Below are positions 26,195-33,719 of a DNA stretch of 64,000 bases, piece by piece. The notes below the pieces were generated by a model. That model did not search any database. It saw only the letters and a program-made list of their open reading frames with translations, and had not been told where the DNA came from. The translations under genes were made by a program, and so were the position numbers. Each line of letters starts with the position of its first letter. Position 1 is the stretch's first letter. Source of the DNA: Bacteroidales bacterium (GTDB lineage Bacteria > Bacteroidota > Bacteroidia > Bacteroidales > P3); NCBI GenBank assembly GCA_017480225.1, contig JAFVBB010000001.1, positions 1 through 64,000 on the forward strand, given 5' to 3'.

Positions 26195-27126
26195 AGTTCT
26201 TTCTCGATTAGGTATTGGTTGCGGGTGTTTGAGTTGCGGCAGACCAGCTCGCCCAGAAAGCCTGTCAGGAAGAGCACAGTGCCCATGAGCACAAAGAGCA
26301 TGGACAGGTAGAACCATACGCTGTTGGTCAGCGCCATGCGTCCGGCAAGTCGGAGCACCAGTACCACAACAAGCGCCACGAAGCCGAGCAGGAACGACAG
26401 CGAACCGATGGCTCCGAAGAAGTGCATGGGCTGCTTGCCAAACTTGCTCATGAACATGATGCTCATAAGGTCGAGGTAGCCGTGCACAAAGCGGTTCATG
26501 CCGAACTTGGTCGCCCCGAACTCGCGCTTGCGGTGCTGTACCACCTTCTCCCCTATTTTGCTGAAGCCTGCCCACTTGGCTATGACAGGTATGTAGCGGT
26601 GCATCTCGCCGTACACCTCTATGCTCTTCACCACGTCGCGGCGGTAGGCTTTCAGGCCGCAGTTGAAGTCGTGCAGGTGAATGCCGCTCATGCGCCGTGT
26701 AGTCCAGTTGAAGAACTTCGAGGGTATGTTCTTCGCCAGTTTGGAGTCGTAGCGTTTCTTTTTCCAGCCGCTCACCAGGTCGAAGCCATCCTCCACAATC
26801 ATGCGGCGCAGCTCCGGCACCTCGTCCGGACTGTCCTGAAGGTCGGCGTCCATGGTCACCACTACCTCGCCTTCTGCGGCGGCGAAGCCTGTGTTGAGGG
26901 CTGCGCTCTTGCCATAGTTGCGGCGGAATTTGATGCCACGGTAGGCCGGGTTGGCGGCGTGCAGCTGCTCAATCACGTGCCATGATCCGTCACGCGAGCC
27001 GTCGTCTACCATTATCACCTCGTAGGAGTAACCGTTGGAATGCATCACGCGGTCAATCCACTCGGCGAGGTGCGGCAGCGACTCCTCCTCATTGAATAAT
27101 GGAACAACTATCGATATGTCAATCAT
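26191..27126 (-). CDS. family 2 glycosyltransferase, DPM1/GtrB-like
   Basis: 311 residues. N-terminal GT-A domain with SIVVPLFNEEESLPHL, DDGSRDGS and MDADLQDSP, the nucleotide-sugar and metal-binding motifs; then GLKAYRRDVV; then two C-terminal transmembrane helices (about 231-255 and 268-292). This is the layout of polyprenyl-phosphate mannosyl/glucosyl transferases, which load a sugar on undecaprenyl phosphate. Overlaps both neighbours by 4 nt (DUF4199 upstream, ychF downstream). Donor sugar not predictable. Confidence 0.92.
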   Translation of the reverse strand: MIDISIVVPLFNEEESLPHLAEWIDRVMHSNGYSYEVIMVDDGSRDGSWHVIEQLHAANPAYRGIKFRRNYGKSAALNTGFAAAEGEVVVTMDADLQDSPDEVPELRRMIVEDGFDLVSGWKKKRYDSKLAKNIPSKFFNWTTRRMSGIHLHDFNCGLKAYRRDVVKSIEVYGEMHRYIPVIAKWAGFSKIGEKVVQHRKREFGATKFGMNRFVHGYLDLMSIMFMSKFGKQPMHFFGAIGSLSFLLGFVALVVVLVLRLAGRMALTNSVWFYLSMLFVLMGTVLFLTGFLGELVCRNSNTRNQYLIEKEL

Positions 27127-27638
27127 TTCTTTGTAATTGTTTCTGACTTTTCATTTCGTAGCATAATGGCAGCAAGGAACGCTGCAAACGCTCCAAGCAC
27201 AGCAGTGCTCACGGCAGCCACGATTGCCCACCAGGCAGCCCAGTAGTGCAGCTGTGGGTCGGCCTCGTTTATTGCGTTCTGCGTCATGGTGTTTGTGAAC
27301 ATTACCGTCTGGTTTGCCGACAGCAGGCACAACAGCCACAGGGCTGCCCCATAAACCAAACCTGCAACACCCGCGGTGCCAATGCCAAACAACATTGTCT
27401 CTTTCAGCGTGATGAGTTTGCCTGGCAATGTGGCTCGGTAGTGTGCTGCCAGCAGCACGATGGCAACCATAAGCGCCACGTCGACAGGCAGCGTCACCGG
27501 CGAGGGGGACGGGTTACCCACAAGCAGCCTGACAGCAACATAGAGTGCCATCAGTCCACCCACCAGCGCACCACCGCGCAGAGAGGCCGCGCGATAGTTG
27601 CCGTGAATGGTGCTATGATATCTGTGGAATATTGCCAT
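27123..27638 (-). CDS. DUF4199 family membrane protein
   Basis: 171 residues with four hydrophobic segments (about 24-42, 51-67, 84-110 and 131-160), matching the small four-helix DUF4199 family common in Bacteroidota. It directly precedes and overlaps the DPM1-like glycosyltransferase, an arrangement I know from other Bacteroidetes, which suggests a shared role at the inner membrane. Function unknown. Confidence 0.85.
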   Translation of the reverse strand: MAIFHRYHSTIHGNYRAASLRGGALVGGLMALYVAVRLLVGNPSPSPVTLPVDVALMVAIVLLAAHYRATLPGKLITLKETMLFGIGTAGVAGLVYGAALWLLCLLSANQTVMFTNTMTQNAINEADPQLHYWAAWWAIVAAVSTAVLGAFAAFLAAIMLRNEKSETITKK

Positions 27639-27642
27639 CGTC

Positions 27643-30600
27643 CTACCTTACATTGTTTTCCAGTGCCTCACGTATCATCTGCTTCAAGCGAAGCGTCTCC
27701 TTTTCAACCACGCCTTGCTTGGAAGGCTTGTACAGGTCGGCATAGCGCACCTCGCCAAGCGATATCTTTGGGCTCGACAGCGTGCCTGTCACATCGACGC
27801 CGACCTTGGCCATAAGCGGGTTTTTAAGCAGTTCGACGTGGTAGCCGCATTGGTTGTCAAGTGTGTGCTTGCCCGACGCGCACAGCTGGTACTTGCCAAT
27901 GTTGAGCAGGAAGGGGAACACCTCTATCTCCTTGCGGAAACAGGTCATCTCAACATCGAGGCTGTCTATCTTTATCTTGTCGTCCTTGTCCTTCCAACTC
28001 TTGAACTGCATGAGCTTTGCAATCTGGGCAATGCTGTTGTTGTCCATCACTACAAGATCCTTTCCACTGATTGCTGCCGAACCCAGAAGGGTGCTCATCT
28101 TGGGCTGGTAGAAAGCGTTGAGGTAGGTCTCGGCCGCCAAATGGAAGTTGGCGTTGCCGTCGAATGCCGCCAGCATGGGCACAAGAGTGTCAACTGCCGG
28201 TATCATGTCCAGCAACTCGTCAATCTGTATGTCGAGCAGGTGGAAGTCGATGGCGCAGAAGAGGTTGTTTGGCCTTGGCGAGCGATACAGCGCGGTGAGC
28301 TGCATGGTGGCCGCTTTGCACACGAAACCTATCTGGTCGAGCACGGCCACGCCGTCCTTCACACTCACCGAGCCTGCGACATCGCCCAGCTCATTGCCAA
28401 AAGCCAGCGACTGCTGCAAGTGCGTGTGAAGCACAAAATCCACATCCTTCGGCACAATAAACGGGTTCGCCTCCTTGGGCACATTGTCCTCCTCGCGCAT
28501 TGCCTCGATACTGTCCTTGTCGCTGCCCATGCCGCTCACAAGCTCCATAATCTGGTCAACGTCGGTGTAGCGCGAGGTCAGATTCAACTCGCCACCAAGC
28601 ATTGCCTCGTGCGAGAGCCACGCTTCAAGGTTGGAGACAGAACCGTACAGTTGTAGGTCACTGTTGCCGAGCACGATGTCGGCGTCAGCAATGTCGCACA
28701 ACTCCGGCGAATAGTGGAAATCAAGGTTGTTGATGTAGAGGTTCTCGGCAATCAGATTGGTGCTCACCTGCGTGCGGCGCAGGTCTATGTCGAGGCTTGG
28801 ATTGAACTTGCGCAGTATGTTGCTCTGCGTCGAATCCATGCTGATTGAGCCTGACAGCATCAGCGCGTTCACGTCAATGCTGTTTGAGTCGAGCAACGCA
28901 ACAGTGTTGCCGAGGGTGACGTCAAACGACGCCTTCAACTGTTCCTTGGTGATATTGTTCACACCAAGCGTGATGTCCGGTTCCTTCACAGATGCTCGGA
29001 CCCCGTTCATTGCCAGTTCTATCGAGCTGCCGCTTATGTGGGTCTCACCCATCTTGTCCTGTTCTTTCCTGGCTGGCAGGTTCAACTCTACCACCAGTTG
29101 CGGCGACATGGCATGTATGCTGTCATATGTCACGTCAAGCTCGGTCAGCGAAATGCTGCCGCCTGCTTTAATCTTTTCAAGTTCCATCTTTTGCAGGTGG
29201 CTCATGCGCAGGTTGGCATTAAGATCCACCTTTGCGGTGCCGGATGCATTGAGCGGCAGCGAGTCGGGCAGGAATGGAGAGGCATCGGCCAGCGGCATTG
29301 AAGCCTTAACGCGCGCATCGACCAACATGTCGCCAAGCAGGTCGTACACATGGCCGCTCACGGCCACATCGCTGTTGGATGCATGTGCTTTCAGCGAGTT
29401 GATTGCCAAAGTACTGCTGCCGCCGGAGCTCATGTCAACATCGGCAGCGAGGTCGGCATTGATGCGGTTCACCCTGTAGGGCAGCACCGATGGATAGCGC
29501 AGCGTGCCGTCTTCCACCTCGACATGTGCAGTCACCTTGGGCATGGTGCTGTCGGTCATGGTGCCGACAGCGTGGGCGTCGAGCCGCAGTTTGGCGTCGA
29601 CGTCCATGTCCTTGCGGAAAGCCACGAACTGCTGCGGAACAATGTCGAGCAACTGCCCCACCTGCCACTTGCCGTCGGTTGCCAGCGTAAGGTCAACCGA
29701 CATGGGTGCACTCTCTGTGGCCAGCTGGGCCATGCCCTCGGCCAGCAGGGCAAATTCGTCAAGGCGCAGGCGCGACTGACCAAGCCTCACGCCCATGCCG
29801 CGCAGGTCGGCACTGAACGGCAGGTCGGCCTCCAGCAGGTTGCGACGCGACGCGGCAAGCCTCTCGTTGACCATGTCGTGGCCACCGTTGGCAAACTGCC
29901 CCTTGGCGGCGACCAGTTTCAGCCTGCCGTCAACCGCATCGAGGTTTCCGTCGCCCTTGAGGCTCACTTGCAAGCCACGCATGTGCGCCGCAGTGGTGCT
30001 GTTGCCGAGGCTGTCGGCAAGCGCTACCGCCACACTGTCCACGTCGACGTCGAGCCCGACCTGAGCCTTGCCCTCACGCAAGTGTCCCTTAAGACTGAGC
30101 CCCATGCCGCGAAGGCTTGCGCCGAGGTGGCTTTGGTCATTCACGTAGTCCACGTCGAGGCGGCTTATCTTAATCTTCTTCAAGTCAATGGCAGGCAGAC
30201 TGTCAAGGCTGAAGCCTGATTTTGTTGTGTCCTTGTCTTTCTGCGAGGAGGGGAATACGTTGTAGTTGGCGTTGCCGTCGGCGTCGACGAACAGACATGC
30301 CCTGACGTCGTCGAGCAGCACCTGATGCACCTCCACCTCTTTCTCCTTGAGGAACTTCTTTACGTCAACCCCTACCGTGAGGCTGCCCACGTGAGCCACG
30401 CTGTCGCAGCCCGCCCCGGCCATGGGGTTTACAACATACACGTCGTCGATGGCAAGCCCGGCATCGGGGAATGTCTTGAAGAGAGTTAGGTTCACCTTGC
30501 CGAAATGAGCCTCGCAGTCCAGATACCTGCCGGCCATGTTGTTCACTATCGACGTGAGCTGGCTTGGTGTGAATACCAGCCACAGCACAACACACACCGC

Positions 30601-30675
30601 CACAACCACCAGTCCCAGCAGCGACCCAAGCGCGATGAGCGCTATTTTCCACCCCTTTTTCATCTTGCCGGCCAC
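27643..30675 (-). CDS. AsmA family protein
   Basis: 1010 residues from a GTG at 30675 (ATG at 30663 is the alternative, MKKGWKIALIALGSLLGL). One N-terminal transmembrane helix (about 9-31) is followed by a very long beta-rich repeat region with many DxxLxxxS/VxVxxxxxxL stretches and a C-terminal AsmA_2-like part (LDVEMTCFRKEIEVFPFLLNIGKYQL). AsmA-like proteins bridge the periplasm and are implicated in lipid transport or outer-membrane homeostasis. It directly abuts the lipoprotein gene upstream, with the GTG the base after the TAG stop. Confidence 0.88.
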   Translation of the reverse strand: MAGKMKKGWKIALIALGSLLGLVVVAVCVVLWLVFTPSQLTSIVNNMAGRYLDCEAHFGKVNLTLFKTFPDAGLAIDDVYVVNPMAGAGCDSVAHVGSLTVGVDVKKFLKEKEVEVHQVLLDDVRACLFVDADGNANYNVFPSSQKDKDTTKSGFSLDSLPAIDLKKIKISRLDVDYVNDQSHLGASLRGMGLSLKGHLREGKAQVGLDVDVDSVAVALADSLGNSTTAAHMRGLQVSLKGDGNLDAVDGRLKLVAAKGQFANGGHDMVNERLAASRRNLLEADLPFSADLRGMGVRLGQSRLRLDEFALLAEGMAQLATESAPMSVDLTLATDGKWQVGQLLDIVPQQFVAFRKDMDVDAKLRLDAHAVGTMTDSTMPKVTAHVEVEDGTLRYPSVLPYRVNRINADLAADVDMSSGGSSTLAINSLKAHASNSDVAVSGHVYDLLGDMLVDARVKASMPLADASPFLPDSLPLNASGTAKVDLNANLRMSHLQKMELEKIKAGGSISLTELDVTYDSIHAMSPQLVVELNLPARKEQDKMGETHISGSSIELAMNGVRASVKEPDITLGVNNITKEQLKASFDVTLGNTVALLDSNSIDVNALMLSGSISMDSTQSNILRKFNPSLDIDLRRTQVSTNLIAENLYINNLDFHYSPELCDIADADIVLGNSDLQLYGSVSNLEAWLSHEAMLGGELNLTSRYTDVDQIMELVSGMGSDKDSIEAMREEDNVPKEANPFIVPKDVDFVLHTHLQQSLAFGNELGDVAGSVSVKDGVAVLDQIGFVCKAATMQLTALYRSPRPNNLFCAIDFHLLDIQIDELLDMIPAVDTLVPMLAAFDGNANFHLAAETYLNAFYQPKMSTLLGSAAISGKDLVVMDNNSIAQIAKLMQFKSWKDKDDKIKIDSLDVEMTCFRKEIEVFPFLLNIGKYQLCASGKHTLDNQCGYHVELLKNPLMAKVGVDVTGTLSSPKISLGEVRYADLYKPSKQGVVEKETLRLKQMIREALENNVR

Positions 30676-31056
30676 CTATTCTACTCTTGTGAAACTGTAC
30701 TCCATGCTGTAGTCGTCGCGCCACCGCATCGATGTGTTGCTTATCGCGGTTATGGTGTATACCTTCGGCACGGCCTGGTTGCCCTCCATGCCGGTGAAGA
30801 CATGCGTCAGCCGGTCCTCGTCGAGCGTCCAGCTGAAGGTGAGGTTGCTCTCGTCTTCATGCACGTCGTCGGCCTCGTCCCACGTCACTCCGGTGGCATT
30901 TTCGGTGTAGCGCCAATACTCCTGCGTGTTGGAGCGCTGCCACAGCCCCAGCAGCTGGCTGGGACGCACCTCGATGTGGCTCTCCTTTGGGGTGCAGCCT
31001 GCCGCCATGGCGGCCAGCGCCACTGCCAGTACCGCTATTCTTGACCTGCTTCTCAT
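30676..31056 (-). CDS. predicted lipoprotein, lipocalin-like
   Basis: 126 residues from ATG 31056; MRSRSRIAVLAVALAAMAAGC is a lipoprotein signal with Cys at 21. The mature part contains LLGLWQRSNTQEYWRY, FSWTLDEDRLTH and YTITAISNTSMRWRD, the pattern of small lipocalin-like lipoproteins of Bacteroidales. The start overlaps the hpt stop (TGATG). Ligand unknown. Confidence 0.8.
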   Translation of the reverse strand: MRSRSRIAVLAVALAAMAAGCTPKESHIEVRPSQLLGLWQRSNTQEYWRYTENATGVTWDEADDVHEDESNLTFSWTLDEDRLTHVFTGMEGNQAVPKVYTITAISNTSMRWRDDYSMEYSFTRVE

Positions 31057-31583
31057 CACTCGTCGATTACATATATTGAGGGCAGGTTGCGGCCACGTCC
31101 GTCGTAGTCCATGCCGTAACCCACAATGAACTCGTTGCCGATGGCCTTGCCTGCATAATCTATCCTGTACGTACCCTTGAATGCGTCGGGCTTGTAGAAC
31201 AGCGTGCACACCTTGACGCTGCGCGGACGCAGCGCCCGCAAGTCGGCCAGCATGGTCTGTATGGTCAGGCCACTGTCTACCACATCTTCCACAATGAGCA
31301 CGTCGCGCCCCTCAACCGACGGCGGGAAAGGCAGCTCGCAACGCACCTTTCCGCTCGACGACAGTCCCTCATAGGAGGAGTAGCGAACAAAACTCACCTC
31401 GCAGTCAACCGTCAGCCTGCGCATGAGGTCAGCGGCGAAGAGGTAGGCTCCTGTCAGAATGGGGCAGGCCACCAGGCTGCCGCCCGAATAGTCGGCACTG
31501 ACCTCGGCGGCCAGCCTGCCGACGATGGCGGCCAGCTCGGCCTCGCTGATGAAAGGCTTGAAGTGTTTGTCTCCAACAATCAT
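31056..31583 (-). CDS. hpt: hypoxanthine phosphoribosyltransferase
   Basis: Purine salvage enzyme making IMP or GMP from base and PRPP. I choose ATG 31583 (MIVGDKHFKPF) over an in-frame TTG at 31604. PRPP motif VEDVVDSGLT at about 98-107; CPILTGAYLFAADL early and FIVGYGMDYDGRGRNLP near the end are typical. 175 residues, normal length. Confidence 0.95.
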   Translation of the reverse strand: MIVGDKHFKPFISEAELAAIVGRLAAEVSADYSGGSLVACPILTGAYLFAADLMRRLTVDCEVSFVRYSSYEGLSSSGKVRCELPFPPSVEGRDVLIVEDVVDSGLTIQTMLADLRALRPRSVKVCTLFYKPDAFKGTYRIDYAGKAIGNEFIVGYGMDYDGRGRNLPSIYVIDE

Positions 31584-31617
31584 GTCGACAGCAGGTTGGG
31601 TCAATCAAACAATATTG

Positions 31618-32412
31618 TCACTGCTGCTCGTCGAGCACCACACGCAGGCCGAAATACTCGCTCGTGGCCGACGGCACATACCACGAGCGGTCGAACACCG
31701 AACAGGCAGCCGACACGCTGTTGTAGTGCCCGCCGCGCAACACACGGCTGCTGCCCGTCCTGCCGCCGCGAGGGTTGAGCTGCGGCTCGCTGCCGTAGGG
31801 CTCCATCCAGTCGCCGCACCACTCGGCCACGTTGCCGCCCATGTCGTACAGCCCCAGTTCGTTGGGTGCCAGCTGCGCCACCTTGTGGGTGGTTCGGTCG
31901 CTGTTGATGCAGAACCAGGCATTGCGCTCCAGCTGGCCGCGATGGCAGCCTGGGAACTGGAACCTGCGCGAAAGCCTGCCACCGCGGGCCGCATACTCCC
32001 ACTCGGCCTCGGTGGGCAGGCGGAAGCGGCGTCCGGTCATCTGGCTGAGCAGGGTGACGAACTGCTGCGCGGCCGTCCAGCTCACCTGCTCCACCGGCAG
32101 CGAGTCGTTGCCGGTGAACGTCGACGGGTTGTCGCCCATCACGGACTTCCACTGCGCCTGTGTGACCTCGGTGCGGCCTATGCAGAAATCGCCCACCGTC
32201 ACGGTATGCTCCGGACGGTTGGCGTCGTAGTGGTGGCTCTGCGACACACCGGTGTTGCTGCCCATGGTGAACTCGCCGCCCTCGACCCACACCAACTCAA
32301 TGAGCCCGCCCCCGGGCAACTGCACCGCCACCACGCTGTCTTGCGCCGCAGCGGCCAGCCCGGCCGTCAACATCGCGGCTGCCGCCAGCAGCCGGCATGT
32401 CAGCCTTCCCAT
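31618..32412 (-). CDS. secreted formylglycine-generating-enzyme-like protein (SUMF1 family)
   Basis: 264 residues with signal peptide MGRLTCRLLAAAAMLTAGLAAAA. The FGE-sulfatase fold is clear: GGEFTMGSNTG, RTEVTQAQWKSVMG, RLPTEAEWEYAARGG, GLYDMGGNVAEWCGDW and SRVLRGGHYN. The copper-binding cysteines of true sulfatase-activating enzymes are not both obvious, and most bacterial secreted members have other or unknown roles, so sulfatase activation should not be assumed. It lies 6 nt downstream of pyrE. Confidence 0.85.
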   Translation of the reverse strand: MGRLTCRLLAAAAMLTAGLAAAAQDSVVAVQLPGGGLIELVWVEGGEFTMGSNTGVSQSHHYDANRPEHTVTVGDFCIGRTEVTQAQWKSVMGDNPSTFTGNDSLPVEQVSWTAAQQFVTLLSQMTGRRFRLPTEAEWEYAARGGRLSRRFQFPGCHRGQLERNAWFCINSDRTTHKVAQLAPNELGLYDMGGNVAEWCGDWMEPYGSEPQLNPRGGRTGSSRVLRGGHYNSVSAACSVFDRSWYVPSATSEYFGLRVVLDEQQ

Positions 32413-32418
32413 GGCGCT

Positions 32419-33075
32419 TCAGGCATTCATGTGGTCGTCGCTCCAGCGCTCCGGGTCGAGGCGCCAGGCGGCAAGGCTCTCAAGGTCCTCGTGGCGGATG
32501 TAGTCACGCTCCTTGGCCACCTGCACCAGCGTGTCGTAGGCCGTCAGCGTGTGCAGCGGCACATTCTCCTTGGCGAAATTCTCCTCGGCCACCCGCAGCC
32601 CATAGGTAAAGATGGCCACCATGCCCTTGACGATGCAGCCTTTCTCGCGCAACGCACGCACGGCAATGAGCGAGCTCTTGCCGGTCGACACCAAATCCTC
32701 GACCACCACGACCGACTGCCCCTCGTGCACCTCGCCCTCAATCTGGTTGGTGAGGCCGTGGCTCTTCTGCTCCGAGCGGACGTAGGCAAACGGCTTGCCA
32801 AGCTCCTGCGCCACCAGCGCGCCCTGGGCTATGCCGCCCGTGGCCACACCGGCCACGAGGTCAACGTCGCCCCATGCCTCGCGAATGATGTCGACGAAAC
32901 TTTGGCGGATGAATGTGCGGATGTCGGGGTACGACAGCGTCACGCGGTTGTCGCAGTAGATTGGCGATTTGCGCCCCGATGCCCATGTGAAAGGATGCTC
33001 GTTGTCGAGCTTTACCGCTTTCACTTTCAATAAGAAATCGGCCGTGCGAGCGGCCATGTCAATGTTGCTAATCAT
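32419..33075 (-). CDS. pyrE: orotate phosphoribosyltransferase
   Basis: Makes OMP from orotate and PRPP in pyrimidine synthesis. 218 residues; FTWASGRKSPIYCDNR (29-44) and PRPP motif EDLVSTGKSS (126-135) are diagnostic. First gene of the ten-gene minus-strand run. The promoter box ends 4 nt before this ATG, so either the mRNA is leaderless or translation begins at Met7 (33057, MAARTADFLLKVK); both N-termini are compatible with the family. Confidence 0.96.
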   Translation of the reverse strand: MISNIDMAARTADFLLKVKAVKLDNEHPFTWASGRKSPIYCDNRVTLSYPDIRTFIRQSFVDIIREAWGDVDLVAGVATGGIAQGALVAQELGKPFAYVRSEQKSHGLTNQIEGEVHEGQSVVVVEDLVSTGKSSLIAVRALREKGCIVKGMVAIFTYGLRVAEENFAKENVPLHTLTAYDTLVQVAKERDYIRHEDLESLAAWRLDPERWSDDHMNA

Positions 33076-33079
33076 GCTG

Positions 33080-33087
33080 CAAAGTTA
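33080..33087 (-). promoter_or_regulatory. -7 box for the pyrE run
   Basis: Minus strand reads TAACTTTG, an exact TAnnTTTG match, with only 4 nt between the box and the pyrE ATG at 33075. Confidence 0.8.
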
Positions 33088-33325
33088 CGCAAAAAAAATG
33101 GAATAGTCCCCGTAGAGATGAAAAAATAACAATATGTGCACTAAACCAGATTATTGCCGCCTGGGCGCCACGCAGCGACGCGCCCCACGGCCACCTCTTC
33201 CCCACCCTGTGGCGGCCTCGAAGCACCCCACAATGCCACATCTTGTCGAGAATAGGCGTAAACCATTGTAAAACTGCAAGTTGCACAAAACAACAGGCGG
33301 GGGATAAATCCTACAATTCAAAAGG
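33088..33325. other. intergenic stretch with no recognised feature
   Basis: First part of the 644-base gap between pyrE and hppA. GC-rich in the middle and AT-rich at the ends. I find no gene, tRNA-like fold, promoter box or palindrome copy in it. Confidence 0.6.
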
Positions 33326-33407
33326 ACTGAAAATCAACCATAAAGCAAGACCAACTCCTACTCAACTCCTACTCATCGCCTACACAACGCCTAATGAACA
33401 CCTACCG
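33326..33407 (+). repeat. 11-nt direct repeat array with a conserved head
   Basis: Five consecutive 11-nt units from 33353 to 33407: AACTCCTACTC twice, ATCGCCTACAC, AACGCCTAATG, AACACCTACCG; the shared pattern is AxCnCCTAnnn in degenerate form. It is preceded at 33326-33340 by ACTGAAAATCAACCA, which closely matches ACTGAAAACCAGCCA at 55741-55755 in the flank of palindrome copy 6. The unit sequence is different from that of the palindromes, but the 11-nt period and the head are shared. No ORF across it looks coding. Confidence 0.8.
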
Positions 33408-33596
33408 ATGTAGTAGATGGTACGGCGTTGATTAGTTAAAGACATAGCGATAACATGGTGTTGAGGCAGGCATGGCGTGCGGCAGTGCCTGCGTGGCAGC
33501 CTGCCGGACACGCGGCCAGGACGGATTACGGCACGGACAGGCATCAGGCCCGAGTCGTTTTTTTCAATTTTTTTTTGCGAGTTTCGATTAAATAAG

Positions 33597-33604
33597 TATA
33601 TTTG
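33597..33604 (+). promoter_or_regulatory. -7 box for hppA
   Basis: TATATTTG, an exact TAnnTTTG match, 115 nt before the hppA ATG, leaving an unusually long leader for this window (about 110 nt). Confidence 0.8.
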
Positions 33605-33646
33605 CACTGCCAATCTGTTTTTGAGCGGCAACACAAACAACACACA

Positions 33647-33700
33647 ATGAAAGTTATAGCACCAGCCGCCCGCACGGCCTGCACAGAAAAACAAATCTAA
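33647..33700 (+). CDS. possible 17-residue leader ORF before hppA
   Basis: ATG at 33647 and TAA at 33698-33700, encoding MKVIAPAARTACTEKQI, lying inside the predicted hppA leader and ending 19 nt before the hppA start. It may be an upstream peptide that affects hppA translation, or chance. Nothing else supports it. Confidence 0.2.
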   Translation: MKVIAPAARTACTEKQI

Positions 33701-33719
33701 CACTAAAATACTACTGTCT

